Of a stretch of DNA of 5,253 nucleotides, positions 1 through 4,975 are shown piece after piece. The notes below the pieces were generated by a model, which was not told where the DNA came from, did not search any database, and was given only the letters and a program-made list of their open reading frames with translations. The position numbers and the translations under genes were made by a program. The first letter of the stretch is position 1. Every line of letters starts with the position of its first letter. The stretch is from Nitrospira defluvii (GTDB lineage: Bacteria > Nitrospirota > Nitrospiria > Nitrospirales > Nitrospiraceae): NCBI GenBank assembly GCA_016199015.1, contig JACQHN010000285.1:1-5253 (forward strand). Reading direction: 5' to 3'.

Positions 1-36
1 AAGCTTGCGTGCGGTGGGCACGACAAAAAGCGCGCC

Positions 37-66
37 AAGTTAGCATCCAGATGTGGGTACTGTCAA
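37..66 (-). promoter_or_regulatory. Candidate sigma-70 promoter reading off the left edge
   Basis: On the minus strand a perfect -35 box TTGACA (66-61) is followed by an 18-nt spacer and TAACTT (42-37), which matches the -10 box at its first two and last positions. Transcription would start near position 30 and leave the window. It sits just past the mnmA-side hairpin, as expected for the first promoter of the next transcription unit. Confidence 0.4.
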
Positions 67-80
67 GGAGGGGAGAGAGA

Positions 81-169
81 ATCGAGCTGGGGGAGGGTTC
101 ATTGCTCGCGCAACGCGCGCCTCAGACGGCCTCGTTGGACGCGCGCAGTTGAACCTCCCCCAGCTCGAT
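81..169. repeat. Long imperfect inverted repeat (hairpin) after mnmA
   Basis: Arm 81-100 and arm 151-169 are complementary over 19 bp with one unpaired G in the 95-97 run. Inside, GCGCGC (115-120) pairs with GCGCGC (141-146), extended by AAC/GTT (112-114 with 148-150) around a bulged A. The loop is about 20 nt. In the mnmA transcript the structure starts 38 nt after the stop codon. Neither side carries a T-tract, so it is not a standard intrinsic terminator. It may be a REP-like extragenic palindrome, an mRNA 3' stabiliser, or a small non-autonomous element; no target-site duplication was found at its ends. Confidence 0.75.
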
Positions 170-206
170 CCATGTGAGAAAGTGAACGGAGGACAACTAT
201 CGATAC

Positions 207-1289
207 CTAGAAACGCTGGATGATGCCGCCGCCGAGCACTCGGTCGCCGTCATAAAACACGGCGGACTGGCCAGGGCTGAGCGCCCGTTGCGGCTGGTGA
301 AATCGGACGTGGAGCGTTCCGTTGTCCGAGGGCACGAGGGTGGCGGTCGAAGGAGGCGTGGCATACCGAACCTTCACCTCAACCTCGATCGCTTGCTGAC
401 TGATCACGTGGTCAAGGAGACTGAGATCGGCTACGTAGCAGTCTGTCTGCACCAGCTGATCTTCCGTACATAACACAACCTGGCTCGACTCCGGCACGAC
501 TTTCTGGACATAGAGCCTCTGCCCTACGGCAACACCCAGGCCACGGCGCTGGCCCGGCGTGTAAAAGGCAATCCCTTCATGCTGGCCGAGGACCTCGCCA
601 CCCACGCCCACGAATGAGCCTGGCTGCTTGAGCTCCGGCCGCTCCTGCTCAATGAAGGTGCGATAGTCGCCGTGACTCACAAAACAAATCTCCTGGCTTT
701 CCTTGAGTTCCTCCACCGGCAACCCAAGCGATTCGGCCTCCTGCCATACGTCACGCTTCTGCATGTGTCCGACCGGAAACACCAGTCGCGGCAACCAATC
801 GGCGTTGAGTCGGTACAGGAAATAACTTTGATCCTTGCGCTGGTCCAACGCCCGGTGCAGTGCCCACCGCCCCTCCGCCTGCTGAACGCGAGCATAGTGC
901 CCGGTGGCCACATAGTCCATCCCGCGCTCTTGCGCCAAGGCATAGAGGGATCGCAACTTCACGCGCTCATTGCACCGCACGCAGGGATTCGGGGTAGTGC
1001 CGGATGTATACCCGGCCACGAAATCATCGATCACACCTTGCTGAAACGTCTCGCGGCGGTCAACGACTTCGTAGGGAATATTCAGGCGCTGGGCGACGAA
1101 CTTGGCGATGCCAATCTTGCAACAACCACGCTCTTCCCAGCGCTTGGAGGCGGCTACCTCCTCGTCCTCATGCTCCCACACCTGGAGAGTGACGCCATGG
1201 ACATCGTATCCCTGCCGCACCAGGAGAGAAGCCGCGACGGAGCTGTCCACTCCGCCGCTCATGCCAAGCAGCACTGTTTGACGTGTCAT
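207..1289 (-). CDS. mnmA: MnmA (TrmU), tRNA U34 2-thiouridylase, CxxC type
   Basis: 360 residues, typical for MnmA (E. coli 368). It adenylates C2 of wobble U34 in Lys, Glu and Gln tRNAs and inserts sulfur delivered by a persulfide relay. Motifs in order: PP-loop GMSGGVDSSVAA (9-20) for ATP; a variable loop with the pair C56-C57; TPNPCVRCNERVKL (99-112); ATGHYAR (128-134); KDQSYFLYRL (152-161); ESQEICFV (197-204) with catalytic C202; and a C-terminal beta-barrel containing FYTPGQRRGLG (242-252) and GQSAVFYDGDRVLGGGII. E. coli has Asp-x-x-Cys (D99, C102) where this protein has Cys103-x-x-Cys106, so it is the three-cysteine form (C103, C106, C202). ATG at 1289 fits the family N-terminus, yet no Shine-Dalgarno is visible, so translation may depend on the bactofilin gene 33 nt upstream. 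Nothing is truncated. Confidence 0.97.
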   Translation of the reverse strand: MTRQTVLLGMSGGVDSSVAASLLVRQGYDVHGVTLQVWEHEDEEVAASKRWEERGCCKIGIAKFVAQRLNIPYEVVDRRETFQQGVIDDFVAGYTSGTTPNPCVRCNERVKLRSLYALAQERGMDYVATGHYARVQQAEGRWALHRALDQRKDQSYFLYRLNADWLPRLVFPVGHMQKRDVWQEAESLGLPVEELKESQEICFVSHGDYRTFIEQERPELKQPGSFVGVGGEVLGQHEGIAFYTPGQRRGLGVAVGQRLYVQKVVPESSQVVLCTEDQLVQTDCYVADLSLLDHVISQQAIEVEVKVRYATPPSTATLVPSDNGTLHVRFHQPQRALSPGQSAVFYDGDRVLGGGIIQRF

Positions 1290-1322
1290 AGGTGATACCG
1301 GAGGAAAGAACGGACCGAGCGG

Positions 1323-1778
1323 TTATGGTTCGTGAGTCTTGGTTTTGCCGCGATGGGCCACAAGGTCATGCACGCCAGGATCCTGCGGTGGGGCGAATTC
1401 CGACGCCTCATCCTCCACCCATTTCTCCGCTCCCATGTTACTCATACCGTGAAAATGAGCGCCTGCCTCAATCATAATCACCGGGCTTTGTATGTCCCCG
1501 ATGAGAATGCCGGGCTTTTGGAGCTCCACTTTCTGGAGCGCGGTCACCGACCCCTTCACCCGCCCGCTGATGGCGACGGAACCGGCGGCGATCACTCCCT
1601 TGATGATGGCACTTTCTCCGACGATGACCGCTCCACCCGTATGCACTTCCCCCTCGACGCGACCATCGATACGGACGGTGCCATCAAACGTGACGATCCC
1701 TTTAAAGCTCGTGCCCTTTCCAAGAAAGGTAAACTTGTCATCTTCCGCGACGGGCTGTTTTTTTGTCTCACCCCACAT
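1323..1778 (-). CDS. Bactofilin-family protein (downstream copy)
   Basis: 151 residues. Core about 16-116, with the same beta-helix turns as the upstream copy: FTFLGKGTSFKG, DGTVRIDGRVEGEVHTGG, VIVGESAIIKGVIAAG, SGRVKGSVTALQKVEL and HFHGMSNMG. Aligned by eye without gaps, roughly 40 of about 98 core positions are identical to the neighbouring copy, so they are tandem paralogues that diverged long ago. The N-terminus (MWGETKKQ) is short, aromatic then basic, a possible membrane-contact tail. The C-terminal tail (117-151) is first acidic (VEDEASEF), then basic with His and Lys, unlike the other copy. The frame is open further upstream to an ATG at 1886, but that extension is Arg-rich, not bactofilin-like and partly overlaps the bactofilin-to-bactofilin gap. 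The ATG at 1778 has a strong AAGGAGGA site 5 nt ahead, which decides the start. mnmA starts 33 nt after its stop. Confidence 0.92.
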   Translation of the reverse strand: MWGETKKQPVAEDDKFTFLGKGTSFKGIVTFDGTVRIDGRVEGEVHTGGAVIVGESAIIKGVIAAGSVAISGRVKGSVTALQKVELQKPGILIGDIQSPVIMIEAGAHFHGMSNMGAEKWVEDEASEFAPPQDPGVHDLVAHRGKTKTHEP

Positions 1779-1783
1779 CGGCG

Positions 1784-1791
1784 TCCTCCTT
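1784..1791 (-). promoter_or_regulatory. Ribosome binding site of the downstream bactofilin gene
   Basis: AAGGAGGA on the minus strand, 5 nt before the ATG at 1778. It fixes this start and rules against the open frame that continues to 1886. Confidence 0.8.
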
Positions 1792-1819
1792 CGCACACCC
1801 AACGACTGTAACCGGCCGG

Positions 1820-1849
1820 GGCACGGCCTGCGTGAAACCTCACCGTGCC
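1820..1849 (-). other. Hairpin in the leader between the bactofilin genes
   Basis: On the minus strand the outer arms GGCACGG (1849-1843) and CCGTGCC (1826-1820) are perfectly complementary. An alternative nested stem GTGA-GGTT-TCAC (1843-1832) can form inside. A smaller CCTGC...GCAGG stem lies just upstream. No U-tract follows, so it is more likely a leader structure or RNA processing site than an intrinsic terminator. Confidence 0.35.
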
Positions 1850-1856
1850 TGACTCC

Positions 1857-1885
1857 TGCATACAAGGCAGGCGCGACTCTGTCCA
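1857..1885 (-). promoter_or_regulatory. Weak candidate promoter for the downstream bactofilin gene and mnmA
   Basis: TGGACA (5 of 6 to the sigma-70 -35 box), 17 nt spacer, then TATGCA (3 of 6 to the -10 box) on the minus strand. Transcription would begin in front of the 1820-1849 hairpin. The -10 match is poor and chance occurrence is quite possible. Confidence 0.2.
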
Positions 1886-1907
1886 CCGAATTCGCCCTTC
1901 AGGTCGT

Positions 1908-2396
1908 CTATCCACCCACTAACTTAACGCTCTGCCCTCTTGTGGCCCCCTGCCCCTGCGGCTCGCGTGTCGCCGATTGACTCATTTCCAGCGTTCCGTT
2001 AAACACGACGCCTTCCTCCATGGAGATTAACGGGGCCTTCACGCCGGCATTCACCACAGCGGGCGCGCGCAGTTTTACTTTCTCGCGGGCACTGATGTCG
2101 CCGGTGATTTTTCCTTTGCACACGACGGTGCCGGCTGTGATCTTCGCGTTCAAGACCGCATCCTCACCAACCAACAACACACCTTCCGTATGAATTTCTC
2201 CATCCAGATTGCCATCGATTCGCACGGTGCCGTTGTAGGAAATGACGCCCTTAAAACTGACGCCCTTTCCGACAAACGCATTGATCTCTTCGTTCCCTTC
2301 ACGCGGTGCCGTGGATTCCAGATTTTCCATTTCAGTTCCCTCGCTTTGTCCTGCCTGACGCTTTCCTTCTTGCTTGTCCTTACTAATCCACGCCAT
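1908..2396 (-). CDS. Bactofilin-family protein (upstream copy)
   Basis: 162 residues. Bactofilins polymerise without nucleotide into filaments or sheets, usually at the inner membrane, and act as scaffolds for cell-shape, stalk, motility or segregation proteins. The core (about 40-138) is a right-handed beta-helix of short repeated turns with alternating hydrophobics and glycines: FVGKGVSFKG, NGTVRIDGNLDGEIHTEG, LLVGEDAVLNAKITAG, then KGKITGDISAREKVKL and NGTLEMS. The N-terminus, MAWISKDKQEGKRQ, is aromatic then basic and could be a short membrane-targeting peptide. The C-terminal tail (139-162) is polar, with Gln, Gly and Arg. The ATG at 2396 has a strong GGGAGGTG site 6 nt upstream; an internal ATG (residue 23) preceded by GAGGGA is a weaker alternative. 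It lies 155 nt after parB and 129 nt before a paralogue. No signal peptide is seen. Confidence 0.92.
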   Translation of the reverse strand: MAWISKDKQEGKRQAGQSEGTEMENLESTAPREGNEEINAFVGKGVSFKGVISYNGTVRIDGNLDGEIHTEGVLLVGEDAVLNAKITAGTVVCKGKITGDISAREKVKLRAPAVVNAGVKAPLISMEEGVVFNGTLEMSQSATREPQGQGATRGQSVKLVGG

Positions 2397-2402
2397 TTCT
2401 TA

Positions 2403-2410
2403 CACCTCCC
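2403..2410 (-). promoter_or_regulatory. Ribosome binding site of the upstream bactofilin gene
   Basis: GGGAGGTG on the minus strand, 6 nt before the ATG at 2396. It is close to the ideal complement of the 16S 3' end and favours this start over the internal ATG at residue 23. Confidence 0.75.
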
Positions 2411-2508
2411 ACATGTTACAACCTCGCCCATGATCGGACCGGGAGGCTTTCAATTACCTACCGGACGGTCATCAACAATAGTGTCCAATGAAAATCGCCG
2501 ACATTTTA

Positions 2509-2536
2509 CTCCCGCAGGGAGCAGAAAATCTCTCCC
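2509..2536 (-). other. Two competing hairpins after parB
   Basis: On the minus strand, 16 nt past the parB stop, three arms follow: GGGAG, CTCCC, GGGAG. The first hairpin (2536-2517) has arms GGGAGAGA and TCT-g-CTCCC, loop TTT, 8 bp with one bulged G. The second (2521-2509) is CTCCC-TGC-GGGAG. They share the middle arm and cannot both form. No U-tract follows either, so this is not a classic intrinsic terminator. It may cap or stabilise the parB mRNA end, or limit read-through into the bactofilin genes. Confidence 0.4.
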
Positions 2537-2551
2537 AAAACACATCCGCAA

Positions 2552-3400
2552 TCAATTGAGTAATCGCTCGACTACACCGTCCAATTCTTCCGGCGAAAAA
2601 TAGTGAATGACGATTTTTCCGCCACGCAGCCGCTTCTGGACATCCACCCTGGTTCCCAGGCGCTTCTGCAGTCGCTCCTCAAGGTCCGAGCGTAAGGGAA
2701 CCCGGACGGGACGCTTCACGGGCTTCCGTGCCTCGGCATGTGCCTGCACGAGCCGCTCAGCCTCACGAACAGACAGCTGGTCTTTCACAATCTGCTGAGC
2801 CAAATTCAACTGGGCCGCCGGTGCCATAAGCCCAAGAATGACCTTGGCATGCCCCGTGGAAAGTTGATCCGACTCAACCATCTGTTGCACTTCATGGGGA
2901 AGCGACATCAGCCGCAACAGGTTCGCGACAGATGATCGATCGCGGGCCACTTTCTGAGCAATCGCGTCCTGCGTGAGCCCAAATTCGTTCAACATGCGCT
3001 GGTACGCCCGCGCGGTCTCCATGGGATTGAGGTCATCGCGCTGAAGGTTCTCCACCAACGCCAGCACCATCGATTCCTGATCGGACACATTTCGGACAAG
3101 TGCAGAAATATTCTGCATTCCTGCCAACTTAGCAGCTCTCAAGCGCCTCTCTCCGGCGATCAGTTCAAAGATACCGTCACCTTTGCGCCGCACTAAGATT
3201 GGCTGAAGCAGACCATTCTGCTTCAGCGAAGCAGTTAATTCCGCCAGTTCAACCTCAGAGAATTGCTGCCGTGGCTGAAACCGGTTCGGGACAATCGACT
3301 CCAGCCGCAATTCCTGCACATCGCCGCGCTCTGGCTCCGCCGTGGTTCTGCCGGTCGGCAACAATGCGTCGAGGCCTCTACCGAGGGCTTTTTTCTCCAT
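2552..3400 (-). CDS. parB: ParB (Spo0J), parS-binding CTPase clamp
   Basis: 282 residues, normal for chromosomal ParB. From the N-terminus: LGRGLDALL (6-14), the short basic segment that stimulates ParA; the P (CTP-binding) region with VPNRFQPRQ (37-45), GLLQPILVR (63-71), GERRLRAAK (83-91) and ENLQRDDLNPMETA (117-130); a helix-turn-helix around 141-168 (LTQDAIAQKVARDRSSVANLLRLMSLP) that reads parS; a linker rich in Lys, Arg and Pro (about 225-238); and a C-terminal dimerisation domain ending VVERLLN. ParB binds parS, slides as a CTP-gated clamp and activates ParA. I chose ATG at 3400. An in-frame TTG at 3409 is only 1 nt from the AAGGAG ribosome site (3411-3416), while the ATG is 10 nt away. 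The start lies inside the parA 3' end, so translation is probably coupled. Confidence 0.97.
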   Translation of the reverse strand: MEKKALGRGLDALLPTGRTTAEPERGDVQELRLESIVPNRFQPRQQFSEVELAELTASLKQNGLLQPILVRRKGDGIFELIAGERRLRAAKLAGMQNISALVRNVSDQESMVLALVENLQRDDLNPMETARAYQRMLNEFGLTQDAIAQKVARDRSSVANLLRLMSLPHEVQQMVESDQLSTGHAKVILGLMAPAAQLNLAQQIVKDQLSVREAERLVQAHAEARKPVKRPVRVPLRSDLEERLQKRLGTRVDVQKRLRGGKIVIHYFSPEELDGVVERLLN

Positions 3401-4154
3401 GGACCACAAACTCCTTGGCTAGTGAAAGATAGGCTTGGGCTCCGACTGACGCAACGTTGTAGAGCAACGCCGGACGGCCATAACTCGGCGCCTCGGCCAG
3501 CGTCACGTTGCGCGGAATCATCGTTTGATAGACGTTTTCCTTGAAATGCCGTCGAATTTGATCCACGACCTGGCGAGCCAGCGAGTTACGGGCATCGTAC
3601 ATCGTCAGCACAATCCCCTCGATTTCTAAGCCTGGATTGAGAGATTGCCTGAGCCGTTGAATGCTCTCCATGAGTCGACCGAGCCCCTCCATCGCATAAT
3701 ATTCACATTGCACGGGGATGAGGACCGAGTGCGCGGCGACCATCGCATTGATGGTCAGGAGTCCGAGGGCTGGGGGGCAATCCAACAAAATGGTGTCATA
3801 TCGGTCGACGACGTCAGCCAAGGCCTGCTTGAGACGCTGCTCTCTGGATTCCATATTCACTAAATCGACCTCAGCCCCGGCAAGATGCGAATTGGAAGGT
3901 ACTAATGAAAGGCCATTGACCGCCGTCTGCATCGTAATAGATTCAATACTATCCCGACCAATCAAGGCATTATAGATCGTTCTCCCCAGGGACATGGGAT
4001 CTACCCCAAGGCCACTTGTTGCGTTGCCCTGCGGATCGATATCCACCAAGAGAACCGATCCCCCTTCTATAGCCAACGCTGCGGCAAGGTTCACCGAGGT
4101 GGTGGTTTTTCCCACTCCACCCTTTTGATTTGCGACAGCAATGATTCGAGCCAT
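3378..4154 (-). CDS. parA: ParA (Soj), chromosome-partitioning ATPase
   Basis: 258 residues, the compact chromosomal type lacking the N-terminal DNA-binding extension of P1-type plasmid ParA. It is a P-loop ATPase that dimerises with ATP, binds DNA non-specifically and is stimulated by ParB to drive segregation of the parS region. Visible motifs: deviant Walker A KGGVGKT at residues 11-17 with the signature lysine, LLVDIDPQGNAT (35-46, A' box), Walker B TILLDCPP (121-128), and a C-terminal RNVTLAEAPSYG segment (215-226) typical of the family and containing a conserved basic residue. The ATG at 4154 is the only reasonable start; upstream is a weak GGGGA-type ribosome site. The 3' end overlaps parB by 23 nt in another frame. 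A parS site lies in the short gap in front. Confidence 0.97.
   Translation of the reverse strand: MARIIAVANQKGGVGKTTTSVNLAAALAIEGGSVLLVDIDPQGNATSGLGVDPMSLGRTIYNALIGRDSIESITMQTAVNGLSLVPSNSHLAGAEVDLVNMESREQRLKQALADVVDRYDTILLDCPPALGLLTINAMVAAHSVLIPVQCEYYAMEGLGRLMESIQRLRQSLNPGLEIEGIVLTMYDARNSLARQVVDQIRRHFKENVYQTMIPRNVTLAEAPSYGRPALLYNVASVGAQAYLSLAKEFVVHGEKSPR
3411..3416 (-). promoter_or_regulatory. parB ribosome binding site
   Basis: AAGGAG on the minus strand, 10 nt before the ATG at 3400 and within the 3' coding part of parA. It argues against the upstream TTG at 3409, which is too close. Confidence 0.7.
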
Positions 4155-4199
4155 TCAGTTCCCCAATCCCCTATGACTAGGTATGTGTAGCGCTGTGAC

Positions 4200-4215
4200 T
4201 GTTCCACGTGGAACA
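4200..4215. promoter_or_regulatory. parS: parS centromere site 2, in the rsmG-parA gap
   Basis: Second perfect copy of TGTTCCACGTGGAACA, 670 bp centre to centre from the first. Identity extends to 20 nt, with a C before and ATT after in both copies. It begins 5 nt past the rsmG stop codon and ends about 46 nt before the parA start, so bound ParB could cover a parA promoter if one lies here. No convincing -35/-10 pair was seen in the gap. Confidence 0.94.
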
Positions 4216-4220
4216 ATTCC

Positions 4221-4886
4221 TCATGCTATTCGCTTGGAAAAGACAGACAGCGTTCGGTGGCCACAACCAGATGGAAGCTCATACTCGACTTCTCGGATCA
4301 AAGCAAGGCTATCGAGCTTGAAATCGCGATCAACCTTCGACGCTCGGTACAGAACAACCTTCCCCCCATCCCTGAGCAGACTTCCAAGCGCAAGTCCGAG
4401 GTTGTCCACCTTGAATGCTCTGACCACGATGTAATCAAAAAGCCTTCGATTGCTTCTTCGATTGACGTAGTCCTCTAGTTTGACCGTCGCGACCGTCGCC
4501 CGCTGAAGACCGAGTGAGCCAATCACATATCGTAAGAACGAGCTCTTCTTTTCGCTTGGCTCAAGTAGCTCAATAGACAGATTTGGCTGCACAAATTTCA
4601 TAGGAATGCCTGGAAAGCCAGCGCCGGCGCCAACATCCAACAAGTCTACTTCTTCATTTATTTCAATGACTTTCATGCCAGCCAACGAGTCAATAAAGTG
4701 TTTCACCACAATCTCTCGATCATCATGAATAGCCGTGAGATTGATCGCCCTATTCCACTTTTTCAGCTCGCTCAGATAATTTGAAAAATGAGGGATGGCA
4801 AAATCAGGAAGAGAGAGAGAAAGCTCTGCTGCTGATTTTTGGAGAAGTTCGGCTATCGGAATGGGATCCTGTTCCACGTGGAACAA
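4221..4886 (-). CDS. rsmG: RsmG (GidB), 16S rRNA (guanine-N7)-methyltransferase
   Basis: 221 residues, close to the usual size of about 205-240. The family methylates N7 of G527 (E. coli numbering) in the 530 loop of 16S rRNA using S-adenosylmethionine. Visible signatures are the N-terminal segment KKWNRAINLTAI (about 42-53), HFIDSL (63-68), the SAM-binding glycine loop LLDVGAGAGFPGIP (82-95), the acidic/basic element ELLEPSEKKSSFLR (106-119), and VVRAF (154-158) in the position of the conserved VxSRA motif. No ATG exists near the 5' end. The earliest start is TTG at 4886, right after an in-frame TAA, giving MFHVEQ; GTG at 4877 is the alternative. Neither has a clear Shine-Dalgarno. The TTG/GTG region lies inside a parS palindrome, and a second copy sits just past the stop. 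Base composition is visibly more AT-rich than in mnmA. Function is certain, exact start is not. Confidence 0.95.
   Translation of the reverse strand: MFHVEQDPIPIAELLQKSAAELSLSLPDFAIPHFSNYLSELKKWNRAINLTAIHDDREIVVKHFIDSLAGMKVIEINEEVDLLDVGAGAGFPGIPMKFVQPNLSIELLEPSEKKSSFLRYVIGSLGLQRATVATVKLEDYVNRRSNRRLFDYIVVRAFKVDNLGLALGSLLRDGGKVVLYRASKVDRDFKLDSLALIREVEYELPSGCGHRTLSVFSKRIA
4870..4885. promoter_or_regulatory. parS: parS centromere site 1, overlapping the rsmG start
   Basis: Perfect 16-bp palindrome TGTTCCACGTGGAACA, a close match to the bacterial chromosomal parS consensus TGTTTCACGTGAAACA. ParB binds such sites, loads as a CTP-dependent clamp and spreads. The site overlaps the first codons of rsmG and encodes the residues after the start (FHVEQ). 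The cognate parA and parB genes are just downstream. Confidence 0.93.
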
Positions 4887-4945
4887 TTACGCGAAACGGA
4901 TTCAATGGTCAAGTTGGTTCTTGCGAATAAGGCAGAAGGAAAATT

Positions 4946-4961
4946 CTGATGCGGAAATCAG
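4946..4961 (-). other. Small hairpin between mnmG and rsmG
   Basis: On the minus strand, 14 nt after the mnmG stop: CTGAT, loop TTCCGC, ATCAG, followed by AATTTTCC. Five base pairs with a short, broken T-run is weak for an intrinsic terminator; it may only slow polymerase or be chance. Confidence 0.2.
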
Positions 4962-4975
4962 CCTGATCGGTTCCA

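Noticed and set aside
400..415. CACGTG core inside mnmA as a third parS
   Set aside because: Only the central six bases match; the flanks do not fit the parS arms and the sequence encodes conserved-frame MnmA residues.
672..1295. A 207-codon open frame on the plus strand
   Set aside because: It lies entirely antisense to mnmA, has no recognisable domain, and its openness follows from the codon bias of mnmA on the other strand.
1758..1764. Run of seven T (A7 in the coding strand) near the start of the downstream bactofilin gene, as a slippage or phase-variation tract
   Set aside because: It simply encodes Thr-Lys-Lys; length 7 is marginal and there is no alternative frame product of interest.
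1779..1886. Upstream extension of the downstream bactofilin to an ATG at 1886
   Set aside because: Arg-rich, not bactofilin-like, includes the hairpin region, and the ATG at 1778 has a near-ideal ribosome site.
1492..1980. A 162-codon plus-strand open frame across the bactofilin region
   Set aside because: Low-complexity Pro/Ser/Thr-rich translation antisense to a clear bactofilin gene; no ribosome site.
2397..2508. Sigma-70 or sigma-54 promoter in front of the upstream bactofilin gene
   Set aside because: TTGGACA, TATTGT and TAATTG fragments occur, but none pair at acceptable spacing with a matching second box.
3401..3409. TTG start for parB three codons upstream of the ATG
   Set aside because: Only 1 nt from AAGGAG, while the ATG has workable spacing and matches the usual ParB N-terminus.
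4155..4220. Replication origin or DnaA boxes in the rsmG-parA gap
   Set aside because: The gene order is often origin-proximal, but I see no TTATCCACA-like boxes or AT-rich unwinding element here or in other gaps.
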